A stretch of 64,000 nucleotides of DNA from Thalassobacillus devorans (GTDB taxonomy: Bacteria > Bacillota > Bacilli > Bacillales > Halobacillaceae): NCBI RefSeq assembly GCF_011761345.1, contig NZ_JAASRY010000005.1, forward strand, positions 186,001 to 250,000, given 5' to 3'. A model generated the notes under the pieces. It did no database searches. It saw nothing but the letters and a program-made list of their open reading frames with translations, and had not been told where the DNA came from. The first letter of the stretch is position 1. Every line of letters begins with the position of its first letter. This document shows positions 35,003 through 43,225 of the stretch, in pieces. The position numbers and the translations under genes are program-made.

Positions 35003-36256
35003 TTGAAAAAAACAAAAAATCGTTGGCTGATTGCGTTAGCTGCTGTAGGGATTCATATTTCTATCGGCTCCGTGTATGCCTGGAGTGTGTTTACGAATCC
35101 ATTGATCGAGGAGTATGGCTGGAGTCTTAGTAGTGTATCGCTGACTTTTAGTATCGCCATTTTATTTCTAGGGTTATCGGCAGCATTTATGGGACATTTC
35201 GTGGAAAAGTATGGCCCGCGTGTATCAGGGATGGTGGCAGCTGGCTTTTTCGGTATGGGAATGATTGGTTCAGGTCTGGCTACAACATTAGAATCGCTTT
35301 GGGTTTTATATGTTACATATGGTGTTTTAGCAGGAATAGGGCTTGGTATTGGGTACATTACTCCTGTATCCACACTGGTAAAATGGTTTCCTGACCGCAG
35401 GGGGCTGGCCACAGGCCTCGCAATTATGGGGTTCGGTTTTGCTGCTATGATAGCCAGCCCGGTGATGGCTAACTTAATCGATTCGGTCGGTATTCCAGCT
35501 ACCTTTTTTATTCTGGGTGCAGCCTATTTTGTCATCATGATGTCATCGGCACTGTACTTGGAAAGACCGCCAGAAGGATACATGAGAGAATTCAGCCAGG
35601 ACAATAAGAAAACCCCGGATCTTTCTCAATTGACTGCCAATGAAGCAGTCAAGACACGCCGGTTCTGGTATTTATGGGTTATGCTGTTTATCAATGTCAC
35701 ATGCGGAATCGCAATACTGTCTGTTGCTTCCCCGATGGCACAGGAAATTGCTGGACTTAGCGCTGCAGCAGCAGCGACAATGGTCGGCCTGATGGGATTT
35801 TTCAATGGTGCAGGCCGGATAGCCTGGGCATCAATTTCTGACTATATTGGGCGTCCAAATGTATACACAATGTTTTTTATCATACAAGTTGTTGCATTCT
35901 TTGCGCTTCCCGGAATTACTCATGCCATCCTGTTCCAGGTAGTCGTTTTCTTGATCATCACATGTTATGGCGGAGGATTCTCATCTATCCCAGCCTATAT
36001 CGGAGATTTGTTTGGAACCAAGCAGTTAGGTGCTATCCATGGTTATATCCTGACCGCATGGGCTGCGGCCGGTCTGGCCGGGCCGATTTTAGCCTCCTGG
36101 ATCAGGGAAGTGACTGCGAGCTATGCTTTGACCTTATCAATTTTTGGCACCATGTTTGTGGTAGCACTTATTGTTTCACTAATCATCCGCATCGATATGA
36201 AACAGCTGAAGCAAGCCCAAGGTTCCACGGCTTCTTCACAGAAACTTTCTAGTTGA
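35003..36256 (+). CDS. OFA-family MFS transporter (oxalate:formate antiporter-like)
   Basis: 417 aa, twelve transmembrane segments. IHISIGSVYAWSVFTNPL at the start and CYGGGFSSIPAYIGDLFG late in the protein are signatures of the OFA family, whose founding member exchanges oxalate and formate. TTG start preceded by AGGGAGTG. Flanked by fdhD and an FdhF/YdeP-like oxidoreductase, so a C1 or dicarboxylate substrate is plausible but unproven. Expression appears to be gated by the terminator in its leader. Confidence 0.88.
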   Translation: MKKTKNRWLIALAAVGIHISIGSVYAWSVFTNPLIEEYGWSLSSVSLTFSIAILFLGLSAAFMGHFVEKYGPRVSGMVAAGFFGMGMIGSGLATTLESLWVLYVTYGVLAGIGLGIGYITPVSTLVKWFPDRRGLATGLAIMGFGFAAMIASPVMANLIDSVGIPATFFILGAAYFVIMMSSALYLERPPEGYMREFSQDNKKTPDLSQLTANEAVKTRRFWYLWVMLFINVTCGIAILSVASPMAQEIAGLSAAAAATMVGLMGFFNGAGRIAWASISDYIGRPNVYTMFFIIQVVAFFALPGITHAILFQVVVFLIITCYGGGFSSIPAYIGDLFGTKQLGAIHGYILTAWAAAGLAGPILASWIREVTASYALTLSIFGTMFVVALIVSLIIRIDMKQLKQAQGSTASSQKLSS

Positions 36257-36314
36257 TTTTTGGTCTCCATACAACTACTATTTAAGGAGTATAATAGAAA
36301 AGGTTGAAGCAACG

Positions 36315-36671
36315 ATGAATAAATACGAAGCTGAATTCAGCAATCTAGTAAAAGCTTTTCGGAAACGGCATATGGGAAAAGGACCGAGTAAAATCAGTAC
36401 CACCTTTTGCAAGAACTGGGCCATATGCGAGATGGAAGGCAACCTGTCACCTGTAGAAAAGTTCATTGCCAATGAGGAAGAGGGCAAGCAAATGGTACGT
36501 GCAGCCCGTACGGAAATGGTCAAAAATATGTACCGGCAAAATCACCCTGTGGAAATGGAAGAATTCCTGCAATGTGATTTCGTAGATTTATTTGTTGATA
36601 TCGATATAGAAAAAGACTTCGGGATGTCGATTTTCGTTTTTAGTGAAGATTTAGAAAAGAAATTTTCATAA
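36315..36671 (+). CDS. MpsC-like protein (DUF2294)
   Basis: 118 aa. GKGPSKISTTFCKNWAICEM, ARTEMVKNMYR and DIEKDFGMSIFVFS are typical of PF10057, named after MpsC of the staphylococcal MpsABC sodium/bicarbonate system. No MpsA or MpsB gene is nearby, so that role is not implied here. It lies 58 bases after the OFA gene and before the oxidoreductase. No good GGAGG directly before the ATG (AAGG then a longer spacer). Confidence 0.8.
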   Translation: MNKYEAEFSNLVKAFRKRHMGKGPSKISTTFCKNWAICEMEGNLSPVEKFIANEEEGKQMVRAARTEMVKNMYRQNHPVEMEEFLQCDFVDLFVDIDIEKDFGMSIFVFSEDLEKKFS

Positions 36672-36712
36672 TAGAATGGTTTGGTACTTCGCAGCGAACC
36701 TGCCAAAGGCTT

Positions 36713-36769
36713 AACCACCATACTCCTTTGTACGTGACAGCACAAGCAGAGGATTATGGTGGTTTTTTC
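36713..36769 (+). terminator. Terminator after the mpsC-like gene
   Basis: AACCACCATA pairs with TATGGTGGTT around a large loop, followed by TTTT. The oxidoreductase gene therefore probably has partly separate control. Confidence 0.8.
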
Positions 36770-36848
36770 TTTGTTTATAGCCAATGGGAATCGCTGCATG
36801 GCGTCAGCTATTTTGCTCTTTGAATTAAAAATAGTAAGGAGAATATAT

Positions 36849-39209
36849 ATGGGACAAACCAAACACCAAGGACCGATGAAAAAATCTAAAATACCTGCAC
36901 CGAAACACTGGGTGAGCCCAATCCCGTTCGGTCTGGGAAAGGTAAAGCCTAAGCATATCCGGGATACGATGAAAGTCGCCTGGGATAACAAGGATAACTT
37001 AAACTATGCCAAGAACATCATTACCAAAGGTGTGTGTGACGGCTGTGCATTAGGCGTTTCCGGTCTTTACGATCAGACATTGACCGGGCCGCATATATGT
37101 ACGACACGATTGAATGTGCTTCGTTTAAATACAATGCCTGCTATTAATGAAGAGGTCCTGCACGCCGATATAGAGGAACTTCGCCAGTATTCCAGTACAG
37201 AATTAAGGGAGCTTGGCAGAATTCCGTACCCGATGATCCGCAGAAAAGGAGAGCGGAAGTTTTCCCGTCTGGCCTGGGCAGATGCCATGGAAATGATTGC
37301 AGATAAGATGAAAGCTCTGGACCCGAAGCAGTATGCTTTTTACCTCACCTCTCGGGGTATCACCAATGAATCTTATTATGTTGCGGGAAAAGTAGCCCGT
37401 TTTCTTGGCACCAATCACATCGACAACGCTTCCCGTATTTGTCACTCGCCTAGTAAGACCGCATTAAAGCGTTCAGTGGGGGTAGGGGCTTCTACTGCGA
37501 ATTATCAAGACTGGATCGGCACAGATGTCCTGTTATTCTGGGGCAGTGTTGCCTCCAATAGTTCACCAGTTTCGACTAAGTATATGCTCGAAGCAAAGAA
37601 AAAGGGGACAAAAATCATAGTTATCAATCCATACCGTGAGCCGTCGATGGATCAATACTGGATTCCATCCAATCCAGAGTCGGCCTTGTTTGGAACTAAA
37701 GTAGCTGATGACTTTTATCAAATCAATATTGGCGGGGATATTGCATTCATGCATGGTATTATGAAGCACTGGTTCGAAATGGAAGAAAAGCAGCACGGTG
37801 CTGCCATTAATCATGAATTTGTTGAGGAGCATGTTAATGGATATGACGAATTAAAACAACAGGTTATCTCCCAATCCTGGAATGCCATCACCGAATCGTC
37901 GGGAGTTACAAAAGAACGAATTATCGAGCTTTCTGAACTGCTTGCGAATAGCAAAAATGCTGTCTTTGCCTGGGCGCTTGGTTTGACAATGCATTCCTTT
38001 GCGACGGATAACATTTCCCAGGTAGCGAACCTGGCATTGCTTCGTGGTTTCCTTGGGAGAGAACATAATGGGTTGATGCCTTTTCGCGGTCACTCCAGTG
38101 TGCAGGGGAGTGGTGAAATGGGCGCCGATCCATTTGTGCTTCCTGGCGGAGATTTCAAAGGTGATAATGTTGAAAGAATTGAAAAGCTATGGGGGTTTGA
38201 CCTTCCTGAATGGCAGGGAGATGTCGTCGGTGTGACGCTTGAAAATATCCTGCTTCCGGAGGATCATGAACGGAAAATCAAGCTGTACTATTTATCCGGT
38301 GGGAATTTCCTAGAAACCATGCCGGATCCTGATTTTGTTGAGCAGGCATTATCGGAGCTTGATATCCGCGTCCATCAGGATATCATCCTGAATACTTCCA
38401 CACTTGTCGATGCGAAAGAAGCGGTGATTGTATTACCGGCTAAGACCCGATATGAACAGGAAGGCGGCGGTACATCTACTTCTACAGAACGTATGGTTTA
38501 TTTTTCACCGGAAATTGAAGGGAATAAAAATAAAATCCAAGAAGCCCGTACCGAATGGAAAATCTACATCGACCTGGCCAAGCGAGTCAAACCAGAATCC
38601 GCTCATTTGGTCGATTTTAAGGATGGTCAGGCCGTCCGTGAAGAAATAGCCAAAGCCAACCCGAATTATGATGGCGTCCAGCATTTAAAAAAACAGGGGG
38701 ACGTCTTTCAATGGGGAGGAGCCTGGTTATGTGAAGGGGGCGTTTGCCCGACACCAGACGGGAAAGGGAGCCTGATTCCGGTAGAAATACCTGATTTGAA
38801 CAAAAAGCCAGGTGATTTTTATCTGACAACACGCCGTGGCAAGCAGTTCAATTCAATGGTCTACAAGGAGACCGACCCAATTAATGGAGCTGAACGTTAT
38901 GATGTCTTGATCAACCGTGAGGATGCGGAAGATAATCGGATACATGATGGAGAAGCAGTGGTTTTATATAACCAGTACGGAATTTTCCAAGGGAGAGCCA
39001 GGTTTGCCAATATCGCAAAAGGAAACCTTGGGGTGCATTTCCCGGAAGGAAACTTCTTGTTGCCAAAAGGCCGCTATGAACAGTTTGCTAAAATTCCAGA
39101 CTATAATATTGGTGTAAAAGTGGAGAAGGCAGAGAAATTCAATGCCAGAAAAGACACCCAGTATTTGGAGAGAAGAATTGATGATTTAGAAGAAACACCT
39201 GGGGCCTGA
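36849..39209 (+). CDS. FdhF/YdeP-type molybdopterin oxidoreductase
   Basis: 786 aa. An N-terminal CDGC (C63, C66) and HIC (C84) offer iron-sulfur ligands; the Mo-bis-MGD body follows, with SRICHSPS placing Cys198 at the usual molybdenum-ligand site of formate dehydrogenases; the C-terminal dinucleotide-binding domain contains LTTRRGKQFNSM. Text resembles E. coli YdeP and the FdhF/YdeP family, for which a formate dehydrogenase role is assumed. ATG at 36849 with AAGGAG upstream; the frame is open to 36756 without a ribosome site. Proximity to fdhD supports cofactor sulfuration by FdhD. Confidence 0.88.
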   Translation: MGQTKHQGPMKKSKIPAPKHWVSPIPFGLGKVKPKHIRDTMKVAWDNKDNLNYAKNIITKGVCDGCALGVSGLYDQTLTGPHICTTRLNVLRLNTMPAINEEVLHADIEELRQYSSTELRELGRIPYPMIRRKGERKFSRLAWADAMEMIADKMKALDPKQYAFYLTSRGITNESYYVAGKVARFLGTNHIDNASRICHSPSKTALKRSVGVGASTANYQDWIGTDVLLFWGSVASNSSPVSTKYMLEAKKKGTKIIVINPYREPSMDQYWIPSNPESALFGTKVADDFYQINIGGDIAFMHGIMKHWFEMEEKQHGAAINHEFVEEHVNGYDELKQQVISQSWNAITESSGVTKERIIELSELLANSKNAVFAWALGLTMHSFATDNISQVANLALLRGFLGREHNGLMPFRGHSSVQGSGEMGADPFVLPGGDFKGDNVERIEKLWGFDLPEWQGDVVGVTLENILLPEDHERKIKLYYLSGGNFLETMPDPDFVEQALSELDIRVHQDIILNTSTLVDAKEAVIVLPAKTRYEQEGGGTSTSTERMVYFSPEIEGNKNKIQEARTEWKIYIDLAKRVKPESAHLVDFKDGQAVREEIAKANPNYDGVQHLKKQGDVFQWGGAWLCEGGVCPTPDGKGSLIPVEIPDLNKKPGDFYLTTRRGKQFNSMVYKETDPINGAERYDVLINREDAEDNRIHDGEAVVLYNQYGIFQGRARFANIAKGNLGVHFPEGNFLLPKGRYEQFAKIPDYNIGVKVEKAEKFNARKDTQYLERRIDDLEETPGA

Positions 39210-39216
39210 TGTAATG

Positions 39217-39257
39217 ACCTCGGCAGGATAACAAATCCTGGCCGGGGTTTTTTCATT
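39217..39257 (+). terminator. Terminator after the oxidoreductase
   Basis: CCTCGGCAGGAT pairs with ATCCTGGCCGGGG, followed by a T run. Confidence 0.8.
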
Positions 39258-39349
39258 TTTTTGTGAAAAGGAGCGAAAAAATAGAGTTATGAGTGAGCAA
39301 ATAGATGGATTTACGATCAATAAGCAGACAGGTACAAATAAAAGGCCTG

Positions 39350-39380
39350 CCCCCTTAAGTCTTTAAAATACTTAGGGAAC
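39350..39380 (-). terminator. Possible terminator of the DUF3243 gene
   Basis: Minus strand CCCTAAGT pairs with ACTTAAGGG; a CCTTTTATTT tract follows at some distance. Confidence 0.4.
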
Positions 39381-39396
39381 AGCCCCCCTGCTAAAA

Positions 39397-39696
39397 TTAG
39401 TTTGTTGAATCGGCAAGTTTTACAAGAACATGCGCCATATGCTTCCGTTCTTCTTCGTCGGCAAACTTCCAAAGTTCATTCAGTAATTTTTCTTCGCGGT
39501 TTCTTGGATCTTCGTTCTTAGCTAGGTAATCCCCCACACGCTTGGCGCCTTTTGTAAGTCCCTCTTCGCCAAGTCCAAGTTTTTCACCTTTATTAACCTG
39601 GTCACCTAAATAATCCTTGAAGTTCTGGAAATTCTGCATGATGTCGTCTTTTTTATCTTCACTCATATTAGCTGCTGCGTCACGAGGATCTTTCAT
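39397..39696 (-). CDS. DUF3243 family protein (YmfJ-like)
   Basis: 99 aa, acidic and helical. FKDYLGDQVNKGEKLGLGEEGL, VGDYLAKNEDPRNREEKLLNELW and ERKHMAHVLVKLAD match the DUF3243 family of Bacillaceae; function unknown. Start at 39696, 9 bases after AAGGGAG; an ATG at 39717 precedes that site. The upstream region holds the structured element at 39797-39882. Confidence 0.78.
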   Translation of the reverse strand: MKDPRDAAANMSEDKKDDIMQNFQNFKDYLGDQVNKGEKLGLGEEGLTKGAKRVGDYLAKNEDPRNREEKLLNELWKFADEEERKHMAHVLVKLADSTN

Positions 39697-39796
39697 TATA
39701 TCAAGCTCCCTTTCCATGTAATGGTAGACAATACCACCTAAGGAAGAAAACTAAACATTTTGTTTAATAGTTGTACAATTTTTTTATAATAGATTA

Positions 39797-39882
39797 TTAA
39801 AGGAATCACAGGAGGCGAGCTGAAAAAAGTCAGCAGGGCTAATACTGCTCGCTATCTTCCACTTTTATAGGTGGATTCCTGT
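39797..39882. other. Strongly structured intergenic element
   Basis: Nested inverted repeats: outer AGGAATCAC with GTGGATTCCT, inner GCGAGC with GCTCGC, and CAGCAG/CTGCT inside; CCAC/GTGG near the 3' side competes with the outer stem. On the plus strand TATAAT at 39785-39790 would start a transcript at its edge. On the minus strand an AGCAG/CTGCT stem with TTTTTT could end the L,D-transpeptidase transcript. Strand and function are unclear. Confidence 0.45.
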
Positions 39883-39898
39883 AATGGGAAAATGACCG

Positions 39899-40393
39899 TT
39901 ACGGATGGATGAAGACACTGGTGCCAATAGGAATTGTTCTTGCCAGTTCCTCCACATCCTTGTTATACATTCGGACACAGCCACGAGAGACTGCTTTTCC
40001 AATGGAGCTTGGATCGTTGGTGCCATGGATGCCATAATGTTGTTTTGAAAGACTCATCCACATGGTGCCGTAGGGTCCGCCAGGATTTGGGGCTTTATTG
40101 ATGACTACATAATTTCCTATGGGAGTACCATGAAGGATCCTGCCTACCGCAATCGGATATTGTTTTTGCTGAACCCCATTCCTTAATAGGCGAAGCGTTC
40201 GGTTATTGAGTGAAATATCAATGCTATAAGGAATGGATGCCGGGTTAGGTAAGCCGGGGATATTAATCCCTTGCCCGGGATAGATGAGATCAGGGTTGAT
40301 GGTGGGGTTAGCCTGAATTATTTGAGCCAATGGCTTCCGGTAATCACGAGAGATCTGTGTCAGTGTTTCGCCGGGTTTGACAGTATGGATCAT
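39899..40393 (-). CDS. ykuD: L,D-transpeptidase with LysM domain (YkuD-like)
   Basis: 164 aa. LysM (residues 1-47: [16 protein letters not shown]...YPGQGINIP) then a YkuD catalytic domain with [21 protein letters not shown]123 and C139 are the catalytic pair. Cross-links or modifies peptidoglycan through L,D bonds. No signal peptide, as in B. subtilis YkuD, which is a spore protein; location here is uncertain. GGAGGTAGC before the ATG. Confidence 0.9.
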   Translation of the reverse strand: MIHTVKPGETLTQISRDYRKPLAQIIQANPTINPDLIYPGQGINIPGLPNPASIPYSIDISLNNRTLRLLRNGVQQKQYPIAVGRILHGTPIGNYVVINKAPNPGGPYGTMWMSLSKQHYGIHGTNDPSSIGKAVSRGCVRMYNKDVEELARTIPIGTSVFIHP

Positions 40394-40470
40394 AGGTTGC
40401 TACCTCCATCACAGTTTCTTCTATATTATGTGTATCACTGTGGTTGGTGTGTATGTAACTTGAAATGCCG

Positions 40471-40648
40471 GTTTATGAGACAATTTATTATTATACGAGA
40501 CAATCTATAACCTATGAGAGGAAAAAGAGGAAGTAAGAGAGACAATATTAAAATTATATGAGACACTTTCGAGAATAAGGGAGACAAATTTTAAAAAAAG
40601 AGAGAAATAGCAACAGGATATGAGACAACTCAATGACGAGACATACCA
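40471..40648. repeat. Degenerate ~20-bp GAGAC repeat array B (9 units)
   Basis: Nine units with TATGAGACAAT-like core; GAC positions 40479, 40499, 40518, 40541, 40562, 40583, 40604, 40624, 40640, giving steps 20, 19, 23, 21, 21, 21, 20, 16. The first five steps are identical to array A at 3011-3175, and GACACTTTCGAGAATAAGG here corresponds to GACAATTTCGAGAATAAGA there. It lies between the divergent L,D-transpeptidase and small membrane protein genes. Confidence 0.75.
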
Positions 40649-40673
40649 GTAGCTTAAAGGGGGGAAGGAGTTC

Positions 40674-40862
40674 ATGAACAATGTATGGAACACCATTTAT
40701 ATGATTTTATTAGGGATTGTAGCTATTTTTACAGGGGAAATTGTTACTTTTATTATGCTTGGGTTTGTACTGGTCACCTTGAATAATATACATACTACAT
40801 TGAAAAACATTTATAAAGTGACTGCGGATCGAGAAGCTCGTAAATATTGGGAGGTGGATTGA
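40674..40862 (+). CDS. Small membrane protein, unknown
   Basis: 62 aa. Two adjoining hydrophobic segments (YMILLGIVAIFTGEIVTFIM and LGFVLVTL) then a basic tail (TADREARKYWEVD). Not recognised. GGGGGGAAGGAG directly upstream. The sigma-54 activator gene starts 57 bases later; co-transcription is possible. Confidence 0.6.
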   Translation: MNNVWNTIYMILLGIVAIFTGEIVTFIMLGFVLVTLNNIHTTLKNIYKVTADREARKYWEVD

Positions 40863-40865
40863 AAT

Positions 40866-40912
40866 CGCTCTCATGGTAAAATAGACTGCAAATAGATTTT
40901 ACATCAGGAGCG
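40866..40912 (+). promoter_or_regulatory. Hairpin covering the ribosome site of the sigma-54 activator
   Basis: CGCTC (40866-40870) pairs with GAGCG (40908-40912) and GTAAAAT (40876-40882) with ATTTTAC (40896-40902); a 5x5 internal loop and a 13-base end loop. The AGGAG ribosome site (40906-40910) is partly inside the stem, so the hairpin could control translation. It could instead be a DNA operator dyad. Confidence 0.6.
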
Positions 40913-40919
40913 TGAATGA

Positions 40920-42284
40920 ATGCTTGATATATTAGAGGATTACCGGGATGGAATATTAGAGACGATTTTCGGTAATGTCAATCATAGTATTGTCGTCGTG
41001 GATCGCAATGGTTTTGTTTCCTATATGAATGATAGTTATTGTGATTTTCTCGAAGTAAATAAAGAGGGTGTCCGCGGGAAGCATGTGACCGATGTGATTG
41101 AGAATACCAGGATGCATATCGTTGCGGAAACAGGAAAAGAAGAACTTGCGGACCTGCAGTATATTCGCGGTAATTATATGATCGCCCATCGAATTCCACT
41201 CCGGGCAGATGGAGAAGTGGTCGGCGCGCTTGGTATGGTGCTGTTCCGGGATACGGAGGAATGGCTGAAGCTGAACAGCCATATTAAAGATTTGTTCCTG
41301 GAGCTGGAAACGTACCGTAATCAAATGAAAAAACTGAACGGAGTTTCCTATTCTCTTCATGATATCATCAGCAATTCTTCGGAGATGCACATATTAAAAG
41401 ATAAAATTAAAAAAGTGGCTCCAGGAGATGTCTCTGTGCTGCTCCGTGGTGAGAGCGGAACAGGAAAAGAGTTGTTCGCCCATAGTATCCATCACTTGAG
41501 TGAACGTAACACGAAACCATTCGTCAAAGTAAACTGTGCGGCAATTCCAGCTGACCTTCTCGAGTCAGAGCTGTTCGGCTACCAGGAAGGTGCATTTACT
41601 GGTGCCAAGAAAGGCGGCAAGCCAGGGAAGTTCCAGATGGCAGACGGCGGGACTCTTTTCCTGGATGAAATCGGGGATATGCCGCTCCAGGCTCAGGTGA
41701 AAATACTCCGAGTCCTGCAGGAGGGGGAAGTCGAAGCAATCGGATCGGTTAATCCACAGAAAGTTGATGTACGGATCATTGCTGCTACCAACCAGCCACT
41801 CGAGGAGTTAATAGCACAGCAGAAGTTCCGGGAAGATTTATTTTACCGGATTAATGTTGTCCAGATTGATATTCCACCGCTTCGGAAACGACCGGAGGAC
41901 CTCCGTGTGCTGGCAAAATATTTGCTGGAAAAAGTAACTGAACGGATTGGCAAGCGGGTCGTCGATTTTGAACCGCACGTGTATGACTGCTTCCTTGAGT
42001 ATCACTGGCCGGGAAATGTCCGCGAGCTGGAAAATGTCATCGAGGCAGCTGTCCACCTGACGAGCAATGAAATGGTTGAATTGGATGATCTGCCGGATCA
42101 CATTAAGCCGGACGCACTGTTAGTGGATGAGGATCGAAGCTTGAAGGCGATTATGGAAACGGCAGAACGCCAGGCGATTGAACGGACATTAAAAAAGGTT
42201 CATGGAGACAAAGGGAAAGCGGCGGTAATGCTTGGCATCGGAAAATCAAGCCTGTATGACAAAGTGAAAAAGTATAACTTATAA
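40920..42284 (+). CDS. Sigma-54-dependent activator with PAS domain
   Basis: 454 aa. PAS-like sensor (residues ~15-115: VVVDRNGFVSYMNDSYCDFL), AAA+ domain with Walker A GESGTGKE (177-184), sigma-54 contact loop GAFTGAK (224-230) and Walker B GGTLFLDE, then a Fis-type HTH (KGKAAVMLGIGKSSLYDKVKK). It should drive the ketone-body operon immediately downstream from its -24/-12 promoter. Similar to AcoR/RocR/AtoC-class activators; the PAS signal is unknown. Ribosome site AGGAG lies in a hairpin. Confidence 0.92.
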   Translation: MLDILEDYRDGILETIFGNVNHSIVVVDRNGFVSYMNDSYCDFLEVNKEGVRGKHVTDVIENTRMHIVAETGKEELADLQYIRGNYMIAHRIPLRADGEVVGALGMVLFRDTEEWLKLNSHIKDLFLELETYRNQMKKLNGVSYSLHDIISNSSEMHILKDKIKKVAPGDVSVLLRGESGTGKELFAHSIHHLSERNTKPFVKVNCAAIPADLLESELFGYQEGAFTGAKKGGKPGKFQMADGGTLFLDEIGDMPLQAQVKILRVLQEGEVEAIGSVNPQKVDVRIIAATNQPLEELIAQQKFREDLFYRINVVQIDIPPLRKRPEDLRVLAKYLLEKVTERIGKRVVDFEPHVYDCFLEYHWPGNVRELENVIEAAVHLTSNEMVELDDLPDHIKPDALLVDEDRSLKAIMETAERQAIERTLKKVHGDKGKAAVMLGIGKSSLYDKVKKYNL

Positions 42285-42288
42285 GCCA

Positions 42289-42304
42289 TTCCGGAAATTC
42301 GGAA
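42289..42304. promoter_or_regulatory. Possible activator-binding dyad (UAS)
   Basis: TTCCG-GAAATT-CGGAA, about 165 bases upstream of the -24 element, the usual distance for a sigma-54 enhancer. No other clear dyad was seen nearby apart from the terminator stem. Confidence 0.4.
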
Positions 42305-42338
42305 AAACCATTCCAATTATATGGAATGGTTTATTTTT
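42305..42338 (+). terminator. Terminator after the sigma-54 activator
   Basis: AAACCATTCC pairs with GGAATGGTTT around an 8-base loop, followed by ATTTTTG. Confidence 0.8.
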
Positions 42339-42411
42339 GTTGTGCGAGAAAGGGTTTTCATTATTAATATGATAGGATGATAGTTAATTTTCCAGAAACT
42401 CGTAATTTCAT

Positions 42412-42425
42412 TGTTAGCGCTTTCA
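42412..42425. promoter_or_regulatory. cre-like site (CcpA)
   Basis: TGTTAGCGCTTTCA differs from the cre consensus TGWAANCGNTNWCA at one position. It lies 45 bases before the -24 element, suggesting carbon catabolite repression of the ketone-body operon by blocking activator looping. Confidence 0.6.
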
Positions 42426-42469
42426 ATTGAATTCCCCTTCATTATTGAATTTTCATTCAGTATAAAAGT

Positions 42470-42485
42470 TGGCACGGTTCTTGCA
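42470..42485 (+). promoter_or_regulatory. Sigma-54 (-24/-12) promoter
   Basis: TGGCACGGTTCTTGCA matches the consensus TGGCACRNNNNTTGCW at every fixed base. Located 27 bases before the CoA-transferase start. Confidence 0.95.
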
Positions 42486-42511
42486 TTATAAAAAGGTGAA
42501 GGGAGTGTAGC

Positions 42512-43213
42512 ATGATGAAAACTATTTATACATCATTTGAAGAAGCAGTAAAAGATATTAAAGATCACTCAACTATCATGGTTGGAGGGTTTGGACTGGT
42601 AGGGATTCCGGAGAACCTGATTCTGGCATTAGTAGAATCAAAGGTGAAGCATTTGACAGTTATTTCCAATAACTGTGGTGTGGATGACTGGGGGCTTGGA
42701 TTGCTCCTTGAAAATAAACAGATTGATAAAATGATCGGCTCTTATGTTGGTGAAAATAAAGAATTCGAACGCCAGGTGCTGGCAGGAGAACTGGAAGTGG
42801 AACTGACGCCGCAGGGGACGCTGGCGGAACGTATCCGCGCCGGTGGTGCCGGAATTCCGGCTTTCTATACACCAGCAGGCGTAGGAACACCAATCGCGGA
42901 AGGGAAAGAAGTACGTAATTTTGATGGGAAAGACTATCTTATGGTGACAGGTTTGAAAGCGGATTTCAGTCTTGTCCGTGCTGCCAAAGGCGATCGCCTT
43001 GGAAACCTTGTCTATAATAAGACGGCTCGCAACTTCAATCCTGAAATCGCAGCAGCCGGTGCGACGACAATTGCAGAGGTGGAAGAACTGGTAGAAGTCG
43101 GCTCGTTGGATCCAGATAACATCCATACACCTGGTATCTACGTACAGGGATTAATCGAAGGCAAACAGGAGAAGCGCATTGAACGTCTCACTTTGAGAAA
43201 AGAAGCACAATAG
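42512..43213 (+). CDS. scoA: 3-oxoacid CoA-transferase subunit A
   Basis: 233 aa. Activates acetoacetate to acetoacetyl-CoA using succinyl-CoA (or acetyl-CoA in the AtoDA type). [26 protein letters not shown] and [13 protein letters not shown] are family blocks. GGGAGTG before ATGATG. First gene of the operon; subunit B starts 12 bases after its stop. Confidence 0.93.
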   Translation: MMKTIYTSFEEAVKDIKDHSTIMVGGFGLVGIPENLILALVESKVKHLTVISNNCGVDDWGLGLLLENKQIDKMIGSYVGENKEFERQVLAGELEVELTPQGTLAERIRAGGAGIPAFYTPAGVGTPIAEGKEVRNFDGKDYLMVTGLKADFSLVRAAKGDRLGNLVYNKTARNFNPEIAAAGATTIAEVEELVEVGSLDPDNIHTPGIYVQGLIEGKQEKRIERLTLRKEAQ

Positions 43214-43225
43214 GAGGGAAACATC

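Noticed and set aside
36713-36769. Molybdenum cofactor riboswitch ahead of the oxidoreductase
   Set aside because: The hairpin has a plain terminator form and lacks the conserved Moco loops; it also ends the preceding gene.
39271-39330. Possible third GAGAC-type array after the oxidoreductase terminator
   Set aside because: TATGAGTGAGCAAATAG and TAAGCAGACAGG resemble the units, but the steps (20, 24, 10) and cores are too irregular to count.
42305-42338. Enhancer dyad for the sigma-54 activator
   Set aside because: The GGAATGG stem followed by a T run is better explained as the activator gene's terminator; the TTCCG dyad before it was kept as the candidate instead.
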